Part shown: positions 27,401 to 35,619 of the stretch, piece after piece | How positions within the stretch are numbered: the stretch's first letter is position 1 | Layout: every line of letters starts with the position of its first letter | Origin: Acidimicrobiales bacterium | GTDB taxonomy: Bacteria > Actinomycetota > Acidimicrobiia > Acidimicrobiales > Iamiaceae | DNA length: 64,000 nt | Reading direction: 5' to 3' | NCBI GenBank assembly: GCA_030447445.1 | Contig: JAUJOW010000012.1 | Coordinates: forward strand, 1 to 64,000 | Program-made: the position numbers and the translations under genes | The notes under the pieces: generated by a model | What the model was told of the DNA's origin: nothing | Database searches by the model: none | What the model saw: only the letters and a program-made list of their open reading frames with translations

Positions 27401-27950
27401 GGTGCTCGAGGTGGGCGCCGCCCGGGATCGGCTCAGCTACCGCTCGCTCCGCACCCTGGCCGGGCTCGATCCGGCTGTGGCCGAGGTGCGGGGCTTCACC
27501 CGCTACCGCATCGAGGGAGACGTCGAAGCCCACGACGCGACCATCACTGTGGTCGACCGGGGCGGGATCGCCCGCGACCTCCCGCTGCGCACCGAACGCA
27601 ACCCCGTGCTGCGGGGCACCAAGCACCGGGTGGCCACCGAGCGGGAGGTGACGGTCGCCGTCGGCCGGAGCGACGGACGCCACGTGGTCATCGTCCCTGA
27701 GGTGAAGGGCAACCAGTGCACCGGACTCACCTTGTTGCACGTGGCGGTGACCGAGCGCCTGTCGGCCACCCAGGCCCGCTCGGTGCTCGAGCAGTACCGC
27801 AACCGGTACTCGGCCCTGAAGGACGCCGTCACCGAGACCGAGCCGGCCTTCCGCGACGACCTCCTCGCCGAGGTCCCCCTCATCGACCTGCTCACCGAGC
27901 CCGTCTACGTGCTCGCCGACCGCTGGCGGGCCACCCGGCCATCGCCGTGA
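24477..27950 (+). CDS. Giant GlmS-like glutamine amidotransferase / SIS protein
   Basis: The 1157-residue product is almost twice the length of GlmS (about 610). It starts MCGIIAV, so Cys2 becomes the N-terminal nucleophile of a class II glutaminase. Other glutaminase landmarks are displaced: LEVRGRDSAG at 165-174 (about 22-32 in E. coli GlmS), HTRWA at 262-266 (about 71-75), NGDVDN near 297. This implies inserts of about 135 and 45 residues. Two SIS (sugar isomerase) domains follow at about 522-660 (VAVSQSGTTTDTNRTVDL) and 705-850 (NWTVVGSGADRIAAMELRIK). The last ~300 residues match no domain I recognise. Reaction inferred: fructose-6-phosphate + glutamine to glucosamine-6-phosphate. The earlier GTG/ATG starts upstream would bury Cys2 and are rejected. 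Confidence 0.85.
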   Translation: MCGIIAVARRRSRRRPPTSAEILDLLDGVPDELADTSPDGLADRVGVAADRIDRADRSLRGTAGLRTLLADPSLAPAVDAVLRKVGEAADVIEAGLDAGTSARTPADLEAVNAALLRLRDKTWAVQCDRLRAAAGVADLAGSERGVAAVEAFASVQLALSALDRLEVRGRDSAGLHLLVRGHELDLGRSGLAALLDHRAADPLFGSTSVRVVGDCLSFVYKAAAEIGELGDNTRVLRAAITDDALLHRALAADGAEVVVLGHTRWASVGIISQPNAHPLNAEELDRTDGPYVTAALNGDVDNFADLKASEALRIAPEITTDAKVIPTLISRRLAAGDDLVEGFRRTVATLEGSVAIAASAADAPADLLLALRGSGQALYVGVADDLTVVASEPYGVVEECDTYLRMDGETPADATNPAGSRGQVVHVRGAQAGTVEGIHRLSYDGTVLPVLPDELAVGEITTRDIDRGSAPHFLLKEIGEAPSSFRKTLRGKIADDGDGGLRVVLGPETIPDTLRAGLADGSVGRVVVIGQGTAAVAGHALVGALEDAASGTPLRVEARLATELSGFGLKADMSDTLVVAVSQSGTTTDTNRTVDLVRARGAHVVAIVTRRGSDLTDKSDGVLYTSDGRDVEMSVASTKAFYAQVAAGFLLAFAVAEIVVDPATDPDAARERSELLAALREVPEAMVATLERRDAISAAARQLAPPKRNWTVVGSGADRIAAMELRIKLSELCYKSISCDATEDKKHIDLSAEPLILVCATGLQGSNADDVAKEVAIYRAHKATPIVIATEGEERFSAALQALTVPAVHPKLAFVLATVVGHLFGYEAALAIDAQAVPLRLARAAIEERVSTPGAAADGDRLLDELRGEFGPPAARFFDGLRAGAYDGHLGASNAARLASLLRYGIGISALEGYEAEHGRMGSPSVLIEDLTAALTAGIEELTRPVDAIKHQAKTVTVGISRSDEGLLQVGLVRKVLEVGAARDRLSYRSLRTLAGLDPAVAEVRGFTRYRIEGDVEAHDATITVVDRGGIARDLPLRTERNPVLRGTKHRVATEREVTVAVGRSDGRHVVIVPEVKGNQCTGLTLLHVAVTERLSATQARSVLEQYRNRYSALKDAVTETEPAFRDDLLAEVPLIDLLTEPVYVLADRWRATRPSP

Positions 27951-28312
27951 TCGGCGTCGGGATCGACGCCGTCGAGGTGGACCGGTTCCGGCGGGTGGCG
28001 GCCCGCACGCCGGGCGTGCTCGATCGGCTGTTCACCGACCGTGAACGGGCCTATGCCGAGCGGCGGCGGGACCCGACCGAGCGGTTCGCTGCCCGCTTCG
28101 CCGCCAAGGAGGCGGTGATGAAGGCGCTCGGGGTCGGGGTGGGCGCTTGCAAGTGGCGGGAGATCGAGGTGGTCCGGGCGGCGTCGGGTCAGCCCTCGGT
28201 GCGGCTCACGGGTGGAGCGGCGGCGCTGGCCGAGCGCCGGGCCGTGACCGGCTGGCGGCTGTCGCTGACCCACACCGCCACCATGGCCGAGGCCGTGGCC
28301 CTCGCCCTGTGA
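27947..28312 (+). CDS. acpS: Holo-[acyl-carrier-protein] synthase
   Basis: Transfers 4'-phosphopantetheine from CoA to acyl carrier protein. The 121-residue product has the two family motifs: GVGIDAVEVDRF (metal-binding Asp) and ERFAARFAAKEAVMKAL. Length is normal. The GTG start overlaps the stop of the GlmS-like gene (GTGA), so the two are probably translated together. Confidence 0.95.
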   Translation: MIGVGIDAVEVDRFRRVAARTPGVLDRLFTDRERAYAERRRDPTERFAARFAAKEAVMKALGVGVGACKWREIEVVRAASGQPSVRLTGGAAALAERRAVTGWRLSLTHTATMAEAVALAL

Positions 28313-28322
28313 CCGACCACGG

Positions 28323-29720
28323 GTGATCCCGATCGTCACGCCGGAGGAGATGGCCGAGGTCGACCGGTCGTCGCCCGAACCCGTCGAGGTCCTCATCGAG
28401 CGGGCCGGCGCCGCCGTGGCCCGGGCCGCCACCGACCTGCTCGGCGGCACCTACGGCCGACGGGTGGTCGTGGTCGCCGGCAAGGGCAACAACGGCAACG
28501 ACGGCCGAGCGGCAGCCCGGCGCCTCGATCGGCGCGGCGTGCGGCCCCTGGTGGTCGACGCCGGCGATCGGTCCCCGCTGCCCGGCAGCGACCTGGTGAT
28601 CGACGCCGCCTACGGCACCGGCTTCCGGGGTGAGCACCACCCCGTCCGTCCGGCGCGGGGCACGCCGGTGCTGGCCGTGGACATCCCCTCGGGCGTCGAC
28701 GGGCTCACCGGTGCGGCCGCCGGTGAGCCCCTGGCCGCCACCCGCACGGTCACCTTCGCGGCGCTCAAGCCCGGGCTCCTCCTGGGGGCCGGACCGGACC
28801 TGGCCGGAGACGTCACCGTGGCCGACATCGGGCTCGACACCACCGGGGCCCGCGCCCACCTCGTCGAAGCCACCGACGTGGCGGCGTGGCTCCCGGCCCG
28901 GGCCCGGGAGGCCCACAAGTGGCAGACGGCGGCCTGGGTGGTGGCGGGGTCGACGGGCATGCTCGGCGCCGCCCACCTCTGCGCCCGTGCCGCCCAGCGG
29001 GCCGGCGCCGGCTACGTCCGCCTGAGCTCGCCGGGCGTCGAGCACGATCCCGTCGCCCCCACCGAGGCCGTGCTCGTGGCCGTCGAGGAGGCGGGCTGGG
29101 ATGCCGACGTGCTGGCTGGCAGCGACCGCTTCGGGGCCCTCGCCGTCGGTCCCGGCCTGGGGACCGGCGAGGCCACCGTCACCGCCGTGCGGGCCACCGT
29201 CGCCGGGGCGGCGGTCCCGGTGGTGGTCGACGGCGACGGGACAACCGCCCTCGCCAGCGCTCCCGGCGGGGCGGCGGCCGTACTGGCCGGGCGGTCGGCT
29301 CCCACCGTGCTGACACCCCACGACGGAGAGCTCGCCCGCCTCATCGGCGGACCGCCGGCTGCCGACCGCCTCGGGGCGGTGCGGGCGCTGGCCGCCGAGA
29401 CCGGTGCCATCGTGCTGGCGAAGGGCTCGACCACGGTGGTGGCCGACCCCGCCGGCACCGTGCTCGTCACCACCACCGGCGACGCCCGCCTGGCCACCGC
29501 CGGCACCGGCGACGTGCTGACCGGCGTCGTCTGCGCCCTGCTCGCCCAGCAGGTGCCGGCACTCCAGGCCGCCGCCGCCGCCGCCTTCCTGCACGGCCGG
29601 GCGGGAGCAATAGCCTTGCCCCGGGGCCTGGTCGCCGGAGACCTGGTCGACCTGCTGCCCCTCACCCTCGCCGAGCTCCCGGAGGTCGGATGCCCCGCTC
29701 CACCGCCGTTCACACGGTGA
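28323..29720 (+). CDS. nnr: Bifunctional NAD(P)H-hydrate epimerase / ADP-dependent dehydratase
   Basis: Repairs damaged NAD(P)HX. The N-terminal epimerase domain (about 1-195) has KGNNGNDGRAAARRL and VDIPSGVDGLTG. The C-terminal ribokinase-like dehydratase domain (about 200-455) has KWQTAAWVVAGSTGMLGAAH, TPHDGELARL and the catalytic loop TAGTGDVLTGVV. Total 465 residues, normal for the fused form. GTG start, 10 bases after acpS. The 3' end overlaps the next gene by 31 bases. Confidence 0.95.
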   Translation: MIPIVTPEEMAEVDRSSPEPVEVLIERAGAAVARAATDLLGGTYGRRVVVVAGKGNNGNDGRAAARRLDRRGVRPLVVDAGDRSPLPGSDLVIDAAYGTGFRGEHHPVRPARGTPVLAVDIPSGVDGLTGAAAGEPLAATRTVTFAALKPGLLLGAGPDLAGDVTVADIGLDTTGARAHLVEATDVAAWLPARAREAHKWQTAAWVVAGSTGMLGAAHLCARAAQRAGAGYVRLSSPGVEHDPVAPTEAVLVAVEEAGWDADVLAGSDRFGALAVGPGLGTGEATVTAVRATVAGAAVPVVVDGDGTTALASAPGGAAAVLAGRSAPTVLTPHDGELARLIGGPPAADRLGAVRALAAETGAIVLAKGSTTVVADPAGTVLVTTTGDARLATAGTGDVLTGVVCALLAQQVPALQAAAAAAFLHGRAGAIALPRGLVAGDLVDLLPLTLAELPEVGCPAPPPFTR

Positions 29721-30163
29721 TGAGTACCGAAGTGCTCACGTTGTCGCCCGACGACACCGTGCACGACGCGATGCAGGCGATGGTCGACAGGGACGTCGAC
29801 GCCGCCCCCGTGGTCGACGGCGACGGCCGTGTGCTCGGCCTGCTCTCCACCGGTGACCTCATCGTGCAGGAGAGCCGGCTGCACTTCCCCACCGTCATCT
29901 CCATCCTCGGCGCCAGCATCGAGCTGCCGACGTCCTCGCACCGCTTCGACGAGGACATCCGCCGGGCGCTGGGCGCTCGGGTGGCCGACGTCATGTCGCC
30001 CGACCCCCTGACCATCACCGAATCCGAGACGCTGGAGACGGCCGCCACACTGATGCACGATCATGAGGTGTCGCGCCTCCCGGTGGTGCGGGACGGGGTC
30101 CTGGTCGGTATCATCACCAGGCGGGACATCGTGCGGGCCATCGTCGCCGACTCATCTCCGTAG
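29690..30163 (+). CDS. Tandem CBS-domain protein
   Basis: The 157-residue product is two CBS domains and little else. The first (about 8-60) is MSTEVLTLSPDDTVHDAMQA and VLGLLSTGDLIV; the second (about 103-155) is VMSPDPLTITESETLETAAT and LVGIITRRDIVRAI. Such stand-alone pairs bind adenine nucleotides and sense energy state; the partner is unknown. The ATG at 29690 follows GGAGG and overlaps the end of the upstream gene. It is 8 bases before alr. Confidence 0.9.
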   Translation: MPRSTAVHTVMSTEVLTLSPDDTVHDAMQAMVDRDVDAAPVVDGDGRVLGLLSTGDLIVQESRLHFPTVISILGASIELPTSSHRFDEDIRRALGARVADVMSPDPLTITESETLETAATLMHDHEVSRLPVVRDGVLVGIITRRDIVRAIVADSSP

Positions 30164-30171
30164 GGGGCTCG

Positions 30172-31335
30172 GTGCGGGCCACGTGGGCGGAGATCGATCT
30201 CGACGCCGTCAGACGCAACGTGGCCACGTTGCGGGCCGTGGCCGCCCCAGCGGGGCTGTGCGCCGTCGTCAAGGCCGACGGCTACGGCCACGGCGCCGTC
30301 GAGGTCGCGCAGGCGGCGCTGGCGGCGGGAGCGGACCGCCTGGCGGTGGCACTGGTCGAGGAAGGGGCAGACCTCCGGACCGGCGGCATCGACGCCCCGG
30401 TGCTGGTGCTCTCCGAGGCCCCCCGCGACGCCATCGGCGACGTCGTGGCCCTGGGCCTCGAGCCCACCGTCTACAGCGAGCCCGCGGTGCACGCCGTCGC
30501 CGACGCGGTGGCGAGCGTGGGCACCGCCCGCTCTGGCCCGCCCGCCCCGGGCCGGGCGCCGCTCGGCGTCCACGTCAAGGTCGACACCGGCATGCACCGG
30601 GTCGGCGCCCAGCCGGCCGACATCGTGCGGGTGGCCAAGGCGGTCACCGCCCGGCCCGAGCTGGCCCTCGTCTCGGTGTGGACCCACTGCGCCGTGGCCG
30701 ACCAGCCCGCTGATCCCTTCACCGGCGAGCAGCTCCGCCGCTTCGAGGCCGCGCTGGCCACGCTGCGCGACGCCGGCATCGACCCCGCGCTGCGCCACAC
30801 CGCCAACTCGGCCGCCGCCATCGCCCATCCCGCCGCCCGCTACGACATGGTCCGCTGCGGCATCGCCGTCTATGGCATCGACCCCTCTCCCGAGCTGGCC
30901 GGGATGGCCGGCCTCGAGCCGGCGCTGCAGCTCGTGTCGCACGTGGCCATGGTCAAGGAGGTCGCCGCCGGCGAGGCCCTCAGCTACGGGCAGCGGTACC
31001 GGCTGGAGCGGCCGAGCGTCGTGGCCACCGTGCCCATCGGCTACGCCGACGGGGTGCGCCGCGACCTGTCCGCCCTCGGGGGTGAGGTCCTGATCGGCGG
31101 CCGCCGCCGGCCCGTCGCCGGCACCGTCACCATGGACCAGATCACCGTCGACTGCGGCGACGACCGCGGCGTCGCACCGGGCGACGAGGTGGTGCTGATC
31201 GGGACCCAGGGCGGCGAGCGGATCACGGCCACCGACTGGGCGACCCGGTTCGGCACGATCGGCTACGAGGTGGTCTGCGGGATCGGTCCCCGCGTCCCTC
31301 GTCGCTACCGGTGCACTGAGAGCGGGCCGTGCTGA
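30172..31335 (+). CDS. alr: Alanine racemase
   Basis: PLP enzyme that makes D-alanine for peptidoglycan. The 387-residue product carries the PLP lysine in CAVVKADGYGHGAVE (Lys34). It also has VDTGMHRVGAQ, the Arg/Tyr region YDMVRCGIAVYGIDP and the C-terminal domain with ATVPIGYADG and TVTMDQITVD. GTG start. It overlaps the next gene by 7 bases. Its place between nnr/acpS and the tsa genes is typical of Actinobacteria. Confidence 0.96.
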   Translation: MRATWAEIDLDAVRRNVATLRAVAAPAGLCAVVKADGYGHGAVEVAQAALAAGADRLAVALVEEGADLRTGGIDAPVLVLSEAPRDAIGDVVALGLEPTVYSEPAVHAVADAVASVGTARSGPPAPGRAPLGVHVKVDTGMHRVGAQPADIVRVAKAVTARPELALVSVWTHCAVADQPADPFTGEQLRRFEAALATLRDAGIDPALRHTANSAAAIAHPAARYDMVRCGIAVYGIDPSPELAGMAGLEPALQLVSHVAMVKEVAAGEALSYGQRYRLERPSVVATVPIGYADGVRRDLSALGGEVLIGGRRRPVAGTVTMDQITVDCGDDRGVAPGDEVVLIGTQGGERITATDWATRFGTIGYEVVCGIGPRVPRRYRCTESGPC

Positions 31336-32207
31336 CCGACGTCCCCGGCGTCCGGGTCGGTCACTGGACCGACGAGGTGGCCCGAACCGGCTGCACCGTG
31401 GTGCTGCCGCCGGCCGGCACGGTGGCCGCCGCCGAGGTGCGGGGCGGTGCCCCGGCCACACGGGAGCTCGACGTGCTCGCTCCCGAACGCCTCGTCCACC
31501 GCATCGACGCCGTGGTGCTGGCGGGCGGGTCGGCCTTCGGCCTGGCCGCCGCCGACGGCGTGATGCGATGGTGCGAAGAGCGGGGGGTGGGGTTCCCGAC
31601 CAGGGTCGGTCCGGTGCCCATCGTCCCTGCCCTCGCCCTCTTCGATCTCGCCGTCGGTGACGGGTCGGTCCGCCCCGGGCCGGCCGAGGGCTACACGGCC
31701 TGTGACGCCGCCGGCTCCGGCCCCGCCGCGGTGGGAGCGGTGGGGGCAGGCACGGGTGCCACCGTCGGCACCTGGCTCGGGCCCGACCACGCCGGTCCCG
31801 GTGGTATCGGCTCGGCCACCGTGCGCCGCGGCCCGCTGACCGTGGCCGCCCTGCTGGCCGTGAACGCCTTCGGCTCGATCGACCACGACGGCAGCGCCAC
31901 CGACGGCACCGCCACCGAGGGCGCCGTGGACGGCGACGGGCTCCGGCCGGCGTTCGGCAACACCACCATCGGCGTGATCGCCACCAATGCCCGCCTGACC
32001 AAGGGAGAGTGCCTGCGGGTGGCCCAGGGGGGCCACGACGGGCTGGCGCGCGCCATCGTTCCTCCCCACACCGGCTACGACGGCGACGCCCTCGTCGCCA
32101 TGGCCACCGGCGAGCTGGATCCCGACGGTGGGACCGACGTCGAGGTCGTCCGGCTCCTCGCCGTCGTGGCCACCGAACGAGCGGTGCGCTCCCTGGCATC
32201 GGCCTGA
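31329..32207 (+). CDS. P1-family (S58, DmpA-like) peptidase
   Basis: The 292-residue product matches the P1 / DmpA aminopeptidase family, Ntn-like enzymes that cleave themselves into two chains. Blocks seen are LTDVPGVRVGHWTDE, VVLAGGSAFGLAAADGVMRW, PAEGYTACDAA and the predicted cleavage region AFGNTTIGVIATNARLTK. There the new N-terminus would be a Thr rather than the Ser of DmpA. The substrate is unknown. GTG start, overlapping alr. Confidence 0.85.
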   Translation: MLTDVPGVRVGHWTDEVARTGCTVVLPPAGTVAAAEVRGGAPATRELDVLAPERLVHRIDAVVLAGGSAFGLAAADGVMRWCEERGVGFPTRVGPVPIVPALALFDLAVGDGSVRPGPAEGYTACDAAGSGPAAVGAVGAGTGATVGTWLGPDHAGPGGIGSATVRRGPLTVAALLAVNAFGSIDHDGSATDGTATEGAVDGDGLRPAFGNTTIGVIATNARLTKGECLRVAQGGHDGLARAIVPPHTGYDGDALVAMATGELDPDGGTDVEVVRLLAVVATERAVRSLASA

Positions 32208-32218
32208 ACCGCCCCCTC

Positions 32219-32224
32219 TACGAT
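32219..32224 (+). promoter_or_regulatory. -10 element TACGAT before the uracil-DNA glycosylase gene
   Basis: TACGAT lies 6 bases before GTG 32231, suggesting a leaderless transcript and supporting that start codon. Confidence 0.45.
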
Positions 32225-32230
32225 GCGGAG

Positions 32231-32812
32231 GTGCTTCCCGCACTGGCCGACGTCGACGCCGAAGCCAGCACCTGCACCCGCTGCCCGCTGGCGGTGGGAC
32301 GCACCCAGGTCGTGTTCGGCATGGGCAACGCCACCGCCGACCTGATGTTCATCGGCGAGGGTCCCGGTGCCGAGGAGGACCGCCAGGGGCTGCCGTTCGT
32401 GGGCCGCTCCGGCCAGCTCCTCGACCGGCTGCTCGCCGAAGAGACGGGCTTGACCCGCGACCACTGCTACATCGCCAACATCGTCAAGTGCCGGCCTCCC
32501 GGCAACCGCGACCCACGGCCAGAGGAGATCGCCGCCTGCCAGCCCTGGCTCGAGACCCAGCTCGACCTCGTGGACCCCACCGTGATCGTCACGCTCGGGA
32601 ACTTCTCGACCAAGCTGCTGCTCGGCACCACCGTGGGCATCACCCGCCTCCGCGGCCACGCCTACCGGTTCCGGCGGGGCGTGGTGGTACCGACCCTCCA
32701 CCCGGCCGCCGTGCTGCGAGGCGGGGGTACGCCGCTCGCCCAGATGCGGGCCGACCTGGTGCGGGCCAAGCTGGCGCTGGCCGACCCCACCCCGACGGCC
32801 ACGGTGCCGTGA
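32231..32812 (+). CDS. Uracil-DNA glycosylase, family 4 (iron-sulfur)
   Basis: Removes uracil from DNA. The 193-residue product has motif [21 protein letters not shown] and motif B TLHPAAVL. Four cysteines suit a 4Fe-4S cluster: Cys15 and Cys18 in CTRC, and two in [23 protein letters not shown] at 32231 is chosen because of the TACGAT element and because it places the first Cys pair at the usual distance from the N-terminus. The stop overlaps the tsaE GTG. Confidence 0.92.
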   Translation: MLPALADVDAEASTCTRCPLAVGRTQVVFGMGNATADLMFIGEGPGAEEDRQGLPFVGRSGQLLDRLLAEETGLTRDHCYIANIVKCRPPGNRDPRPEEIAACQPWLETQLDLVDPTVIVTLGNFSTKLLLGTTVGITRLRGHAYRFRRGVVVPTLHPAAVLRGGGTPLAQMRADLVRAKLALADPTPTATVP

Positions 32813-33291
32813 TCACCGCTCGGACGACGACCGTCGACGACACCCGCGCCCTGGCCGCAGCCGTGGCCGAGCTGGCCCAGCCCGGTGACATCGTGCTCCT
32901 GGCCGGCGAGCTCGGGGCCGGCAAGACGGCCTTCGTCCAGGGCTTCGGCCGGGCCCTCGGTGTGACCGACCGCATCACGAGCCCGACCTTCACGATCGCC
33001 CAGGAGTACACCGGCCGGCTCCGCCTGCACCACCTCGACGTGTACCGCCTCGACCACCTCGGCGAGACCCTCGACATCGGCTTGCCCGAGATCGTCGACG
33101 AGGGGGCCGTCGTGGTCATCGAGTGGGGCGATGTCGTGGTCCCCGCCCTCCCCGCCGACTTCTGCGAGATCCGCCTCACGTTCGGCGACGGTGACGACGA
33201 CCGCCTCATCGAGCTGCGTCCCGTCGGTCGCCGCTGGAGCGCTCGCGCCCGGGCCCTGGCCGACGCACTGGCTCCCTGGGTCGATCGCTGA
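32809..33291 (+). CDS. tsaE: tRNA t6A biosynthesis ATPase TsaE
   Basis: ATPase that powers turnover of the TsaB-TsaD complex in N6-threonylcarbamoyladenosine formation. The P-loop is AGELGAGKTAFVQGF; further blocks are SPTFTIAQEY, HLDVYRLD and VVIEWGD. 160 residues, normal. Begins with GTG overlapping the upstream stop and ends overlapping the tsaB ATG. Confidence 0.95.
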   Translation: MITARTTTVDDTRALAAAVAELAQPGDIVLLAGELGAGKTAFVQGFGRALGVTDRITSPTFTIAQEYTGRLRLHHLDVYRLDHLGETLDIGLPEIVDEGAVVVIEWGDVVVPALPADFCEIRLTFGDGDDDRLIELRPVGRRWSARARALADALAPWVDR

Positions 33292-33989
33292 TGCTGGTGC
33301 TCGGCATCGAGACCGCTACCACGCAGGTCGGCTGCGCCATCGGTGGCCACGAGGGCGTGCTGGCCTCCACGCACTCGGCCCGTGGGCGCCGCCACGCCGA
33401 GACCTTGGTGCCTTCGATCGAGTTCGTCTGCCGCCAGGCTCGAGTCGAGCTGCGGGAGATGGGCGCCGTCGCCGTCGACCTGGGCCCGGGGCTGTTCACC
33501 GGGCTACGAGTGGGCGTCGCCACCGCCAAGGCCATCGCCCAGGCCCTGCGAGTGCCGATGATCGGCATCAACAGCCTCGACCTGCTGGCCTTCCCGGCCC
33601 GGTTCAGCAGCCGGCTCATCACCGCCGTGATCGACGCCCGACGGGGGGAGGTGTTCGCCGCCGGGTACCGCCACGTGCCCGGAGGTGTGCAGCGGGTGAG
33701 CGGACCTGCGGCGGCCACCCCCGAAGACCTCGCCTCGGACCTGTTCGCTACGGGCGAGGACGTGCTGCTCATCGGCGACGGTGCGCTGCGCTATGCCGAC
33801 CGGTTCGCCGACCGTAGCCACATCGAGATGGCCGAGCAGGGCCTCGCCTACCCGTCGGCCCGATCGCTGGTGCAGCTGGCCCACGCCCGGGCCCTCCGTG
33901 AGCAGTGGGTGCAGCCATGGGATCTGGCGCCGCTCTACCTGCGCCGCCCCGACGCCGAGATCAACTGGTCGGTCAGGGAGGGGGCGTGA
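33291..33989 (+). CDS. tsaB: tRNA t6A biosynthesis protein TsaB
   Basis: Non-catalytic ASKHA-fold partner of TsaD. The 232-residue product opens VLGIETATTQVGCAIGG and has the conserved DLGPGLFTGLRVGVATAKAI and AVIDARRGEVFAA. It lies in the tsaE-tsaB-rimI-tsaD cluster and overlaps both neighbours. Confidence 0.95.
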   Translation: MLVLGIETATTQVGCAIGGHEGVLASTHSARGRRHAETLVPSIEFVCRQARVELREMGAVAVDLGPGLFTGLRVGVATAKAIAQALRVPMIGINSLDLLAFPARFSSRLITAVIDARRGEVFAAGYRHVPGGVQRVSGPAAATPEDLASDLFATGEDVLLIGDGALRYADRFADRSHIEMAEQGLAYPSARSLVQLAHARALREQWVQPWDLAPLYLRRPDAEINWSVREGA

Positions 33990-34549
33990 TGGCAGCCCGA
34001 GCCGACGCCGTCGAACCGGCCGCCCTCGACGTGGTGCTCACACCGATGCGTCGCCGCCACCTGCGAGGCGTCCTGCGCATCGAGCAGCAGGTGTACCCGC
34101 GACCGTGGTCGCTCGGCCTCTACATGACCGAGCTGGCCATGCGCACGGGCCGCTTCTACGTTGTGGCCCGGGTGGGTGGATGGGTCGTCGGCTACGCCGG
34201 GATGATGCTCGTGGGCGACGACGGCCACATCACCACCGTCGCCGTCGACCCGGCCTGGCACCGGCGGGGCATCGCCACCCGGCTGCTGCTGTGCCTCGTG
34301 CGTGGCGGCGTGGCGCGAGGGGCCAGCCAGCTCACGCTGGAGGTGCGGATGACCAACCAGGGGGCCCAGGCCATGTACCGACGCTTCGGTTTCGCCCCGG
34401 CCGGCGTGCGCAGGGGCTACTACGTCGACAACCGGGAGGACGCCCTCGTCATGTGGGCCCACGACGTCGACCTCGCCGACCACGCCGACCGCCTCCTCGC
34501 CATCGAGGCGGCGGTGGTCGGCACGACCACGCTCGAGGGCTTCGAGTGA
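33989..34549 (+). CDS. rimI: Ribosomal-protein alanine N-acetyltransferase, GNAT family
   Basis: The 186-residue product is a GNAT acetyltransferase. The acetyl-CoA loop reads VDPAWHRRGIATRLLL, preceded by GYAGMMLVGDDGHITTVAVD and followed by LEVRMTNQGAQAMYRRFGF. The ending YYVDNREDALVMW is typical of RimI, which acetylates S18 and sometimes other N-termini. The ATG overlaps the tsaB stop; a GTG one codon earlier is also in frame. Context supports RimI over other GNATs. Confidence 0.9.
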   Translation: MAARADAVEPAALDVVLTPMRRRHLRGVLRIEQQVYPRPWSLGLYMTELAMRTGRFYVVARVGGWVVGYAGMMLVGDDGHITTVAVDPAWHRRGIATRLLLCLVRGGVARGASQLTLEVRMTNQGAQAMYRRFGFAPAGVRRGYYVDNREDALVMWAHDVDLADHADRLLAIEAAVVGTTTLEGFE

Positions 34550-35619
34550 CCGGGCCCCATCCACCGAACCGGCCACCCAACGGGCCGCCGACCGGCGGGG
34601 AAGGGAGAGACGCCGGTGTCACGGTGCTCGGGATCGAGACGTCGTGCGACGAGACGGCCGCCGCCGTGGTCGACGACGGCTTCGTGGTCCGCTCGTCGGT
34701 GGTGTCGAGCCAGGTCGACCTGCACGCCCGCTACGGCGGCGTGGTACCCGAGATCGCCAGCCGGGCCCACGCCGAGCTGCTCACCCCCGTGGTGGCCGAG
34801 GCGCTGGTGGAAGCTGGGGTGGAGGACGGCGACATCGACGCCGTGGCCGCCACCTACGGTCCCGGCCTGGTGGGCGCCCTGCTGGTGGGCGTGAGCACGG
34901 CCAAGGCGCTGGCCCTCGTCTGGGACGTGCCCTTCGTGGCCGTGAACCACCTCGAGGCCCACCTTTACGCCACCCTCCTCGACGACCCGTCGCTCGAGTT
35001 GCCCGTGGTGGTGTTGCTGGTGTCGGGCGGGCACACCATGGTCGTCGAGATGACGGGGCACGGCCGCTACCGGGTGCTCGGCTCGACCGTGGACGACGCC
35101 GCCGGCGAGGCCTTCGACAAGGTGGCCCGCTACCTGGGCCTGGGTTACCCGGGCGGCCCAGCCATCGACCGGTTGGCCATGCACGGTGACCCGACGGCCA
35201 TCGCCTTTCCTCGGGCCATGCTCGAGGAGGGGTACGACTTCTCGTTCTCGGGCCTGAAGACAGCGGTGGTCAACCACGTCCGCCGCCACCCCGACGTCGC
35301 CACCGCCGACGTCGCCGCCTCCTTCCAGGCCGCCGTGGTCGACGTGCTCGTGCACAAGCTGCGACGGGCGGCGGCGGAGGTCGGCGCCAAGGGGATGTGC
35401 CTCGGCGGTGGCGTTGCCGCCAACTCGTTGCTGCGCGAGCGCTTCCTCGACGCCTGCACCACCGACGGCCGGCGGGGCTTCCTGCCCAGCCGAGCCATGT
35501 GCACCGACAACGCCGCCATGGTCGCCGCCGCCGGCTGGTGGCGCCTCCGGGCCGACGGGCCGAGCCCCCTCGACACGGGCGCCGTCCCCGGCCTCGGTCT
35601 GCCCGTCACCGCCCGTTGA
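34546..35619 (+). CDS. tsaD: tRNA t6A threonylcarbamoyltransferase TsaD
   Basis: Catalytic subunit that transfers the threonylcarbamoyl group to A37 of tRNA. Metal and substrate motifs are GIETSCDETAAAVVDD, EIASRAHAELL (HxxxH-type), VNHLEAHLYA, VLLVSGGHT and GGGVAANSLLRERF. GTG at 34546 overlaps the rimI stop (GTGA) and adds a Pro-rich N-terminus of about 26 residues. GTG 34624 (MLGIETSC) gives the usual family start but its only ribosome site is 16 bases away. The first is kept for the coupling; either is possible. Confidence 0.93.
   Translation: MTGPHPPNRPPNGPPTGGEGRDAGVTVLGIETSCDETAAAVVDDGFVVRSSVVSSQVDLHARYGGVVPEIASRAHAELLTPVVAEALVEAGVEDGDIDAVAATYGPGLVGALLVGVSTAKALALVWDVPFVAVNHLEAHLYATLLDDPSLELPVVVLLVSGGHTMVVEMTGHGRYRVLGSTVDDAAGEAFDKVARYLGLGYPGGPAIDRLAMHGDPTAIAFPRAMLEEGYDFSFSGLKTAVVNHVRRHPDVATADVAASFQAAVVDVLVHKLRRAAAEVGAKGMCLGGGVAANSLLRERFLDACTTDGRRGFLPSRAMCTDNAAMVAAAGWWRLRADGPSPLDTGAVPGLGLPVTAR

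Noticed and set aside
24864..27740. A 958-residue open frame on the minus strand
   Set aside because: It lies wholly antisense to the GlmS-like gene, has low-complexity Gly/Val/His composition and no recognisable domain. Long antisense frames are expected in G+C-rich DNA.
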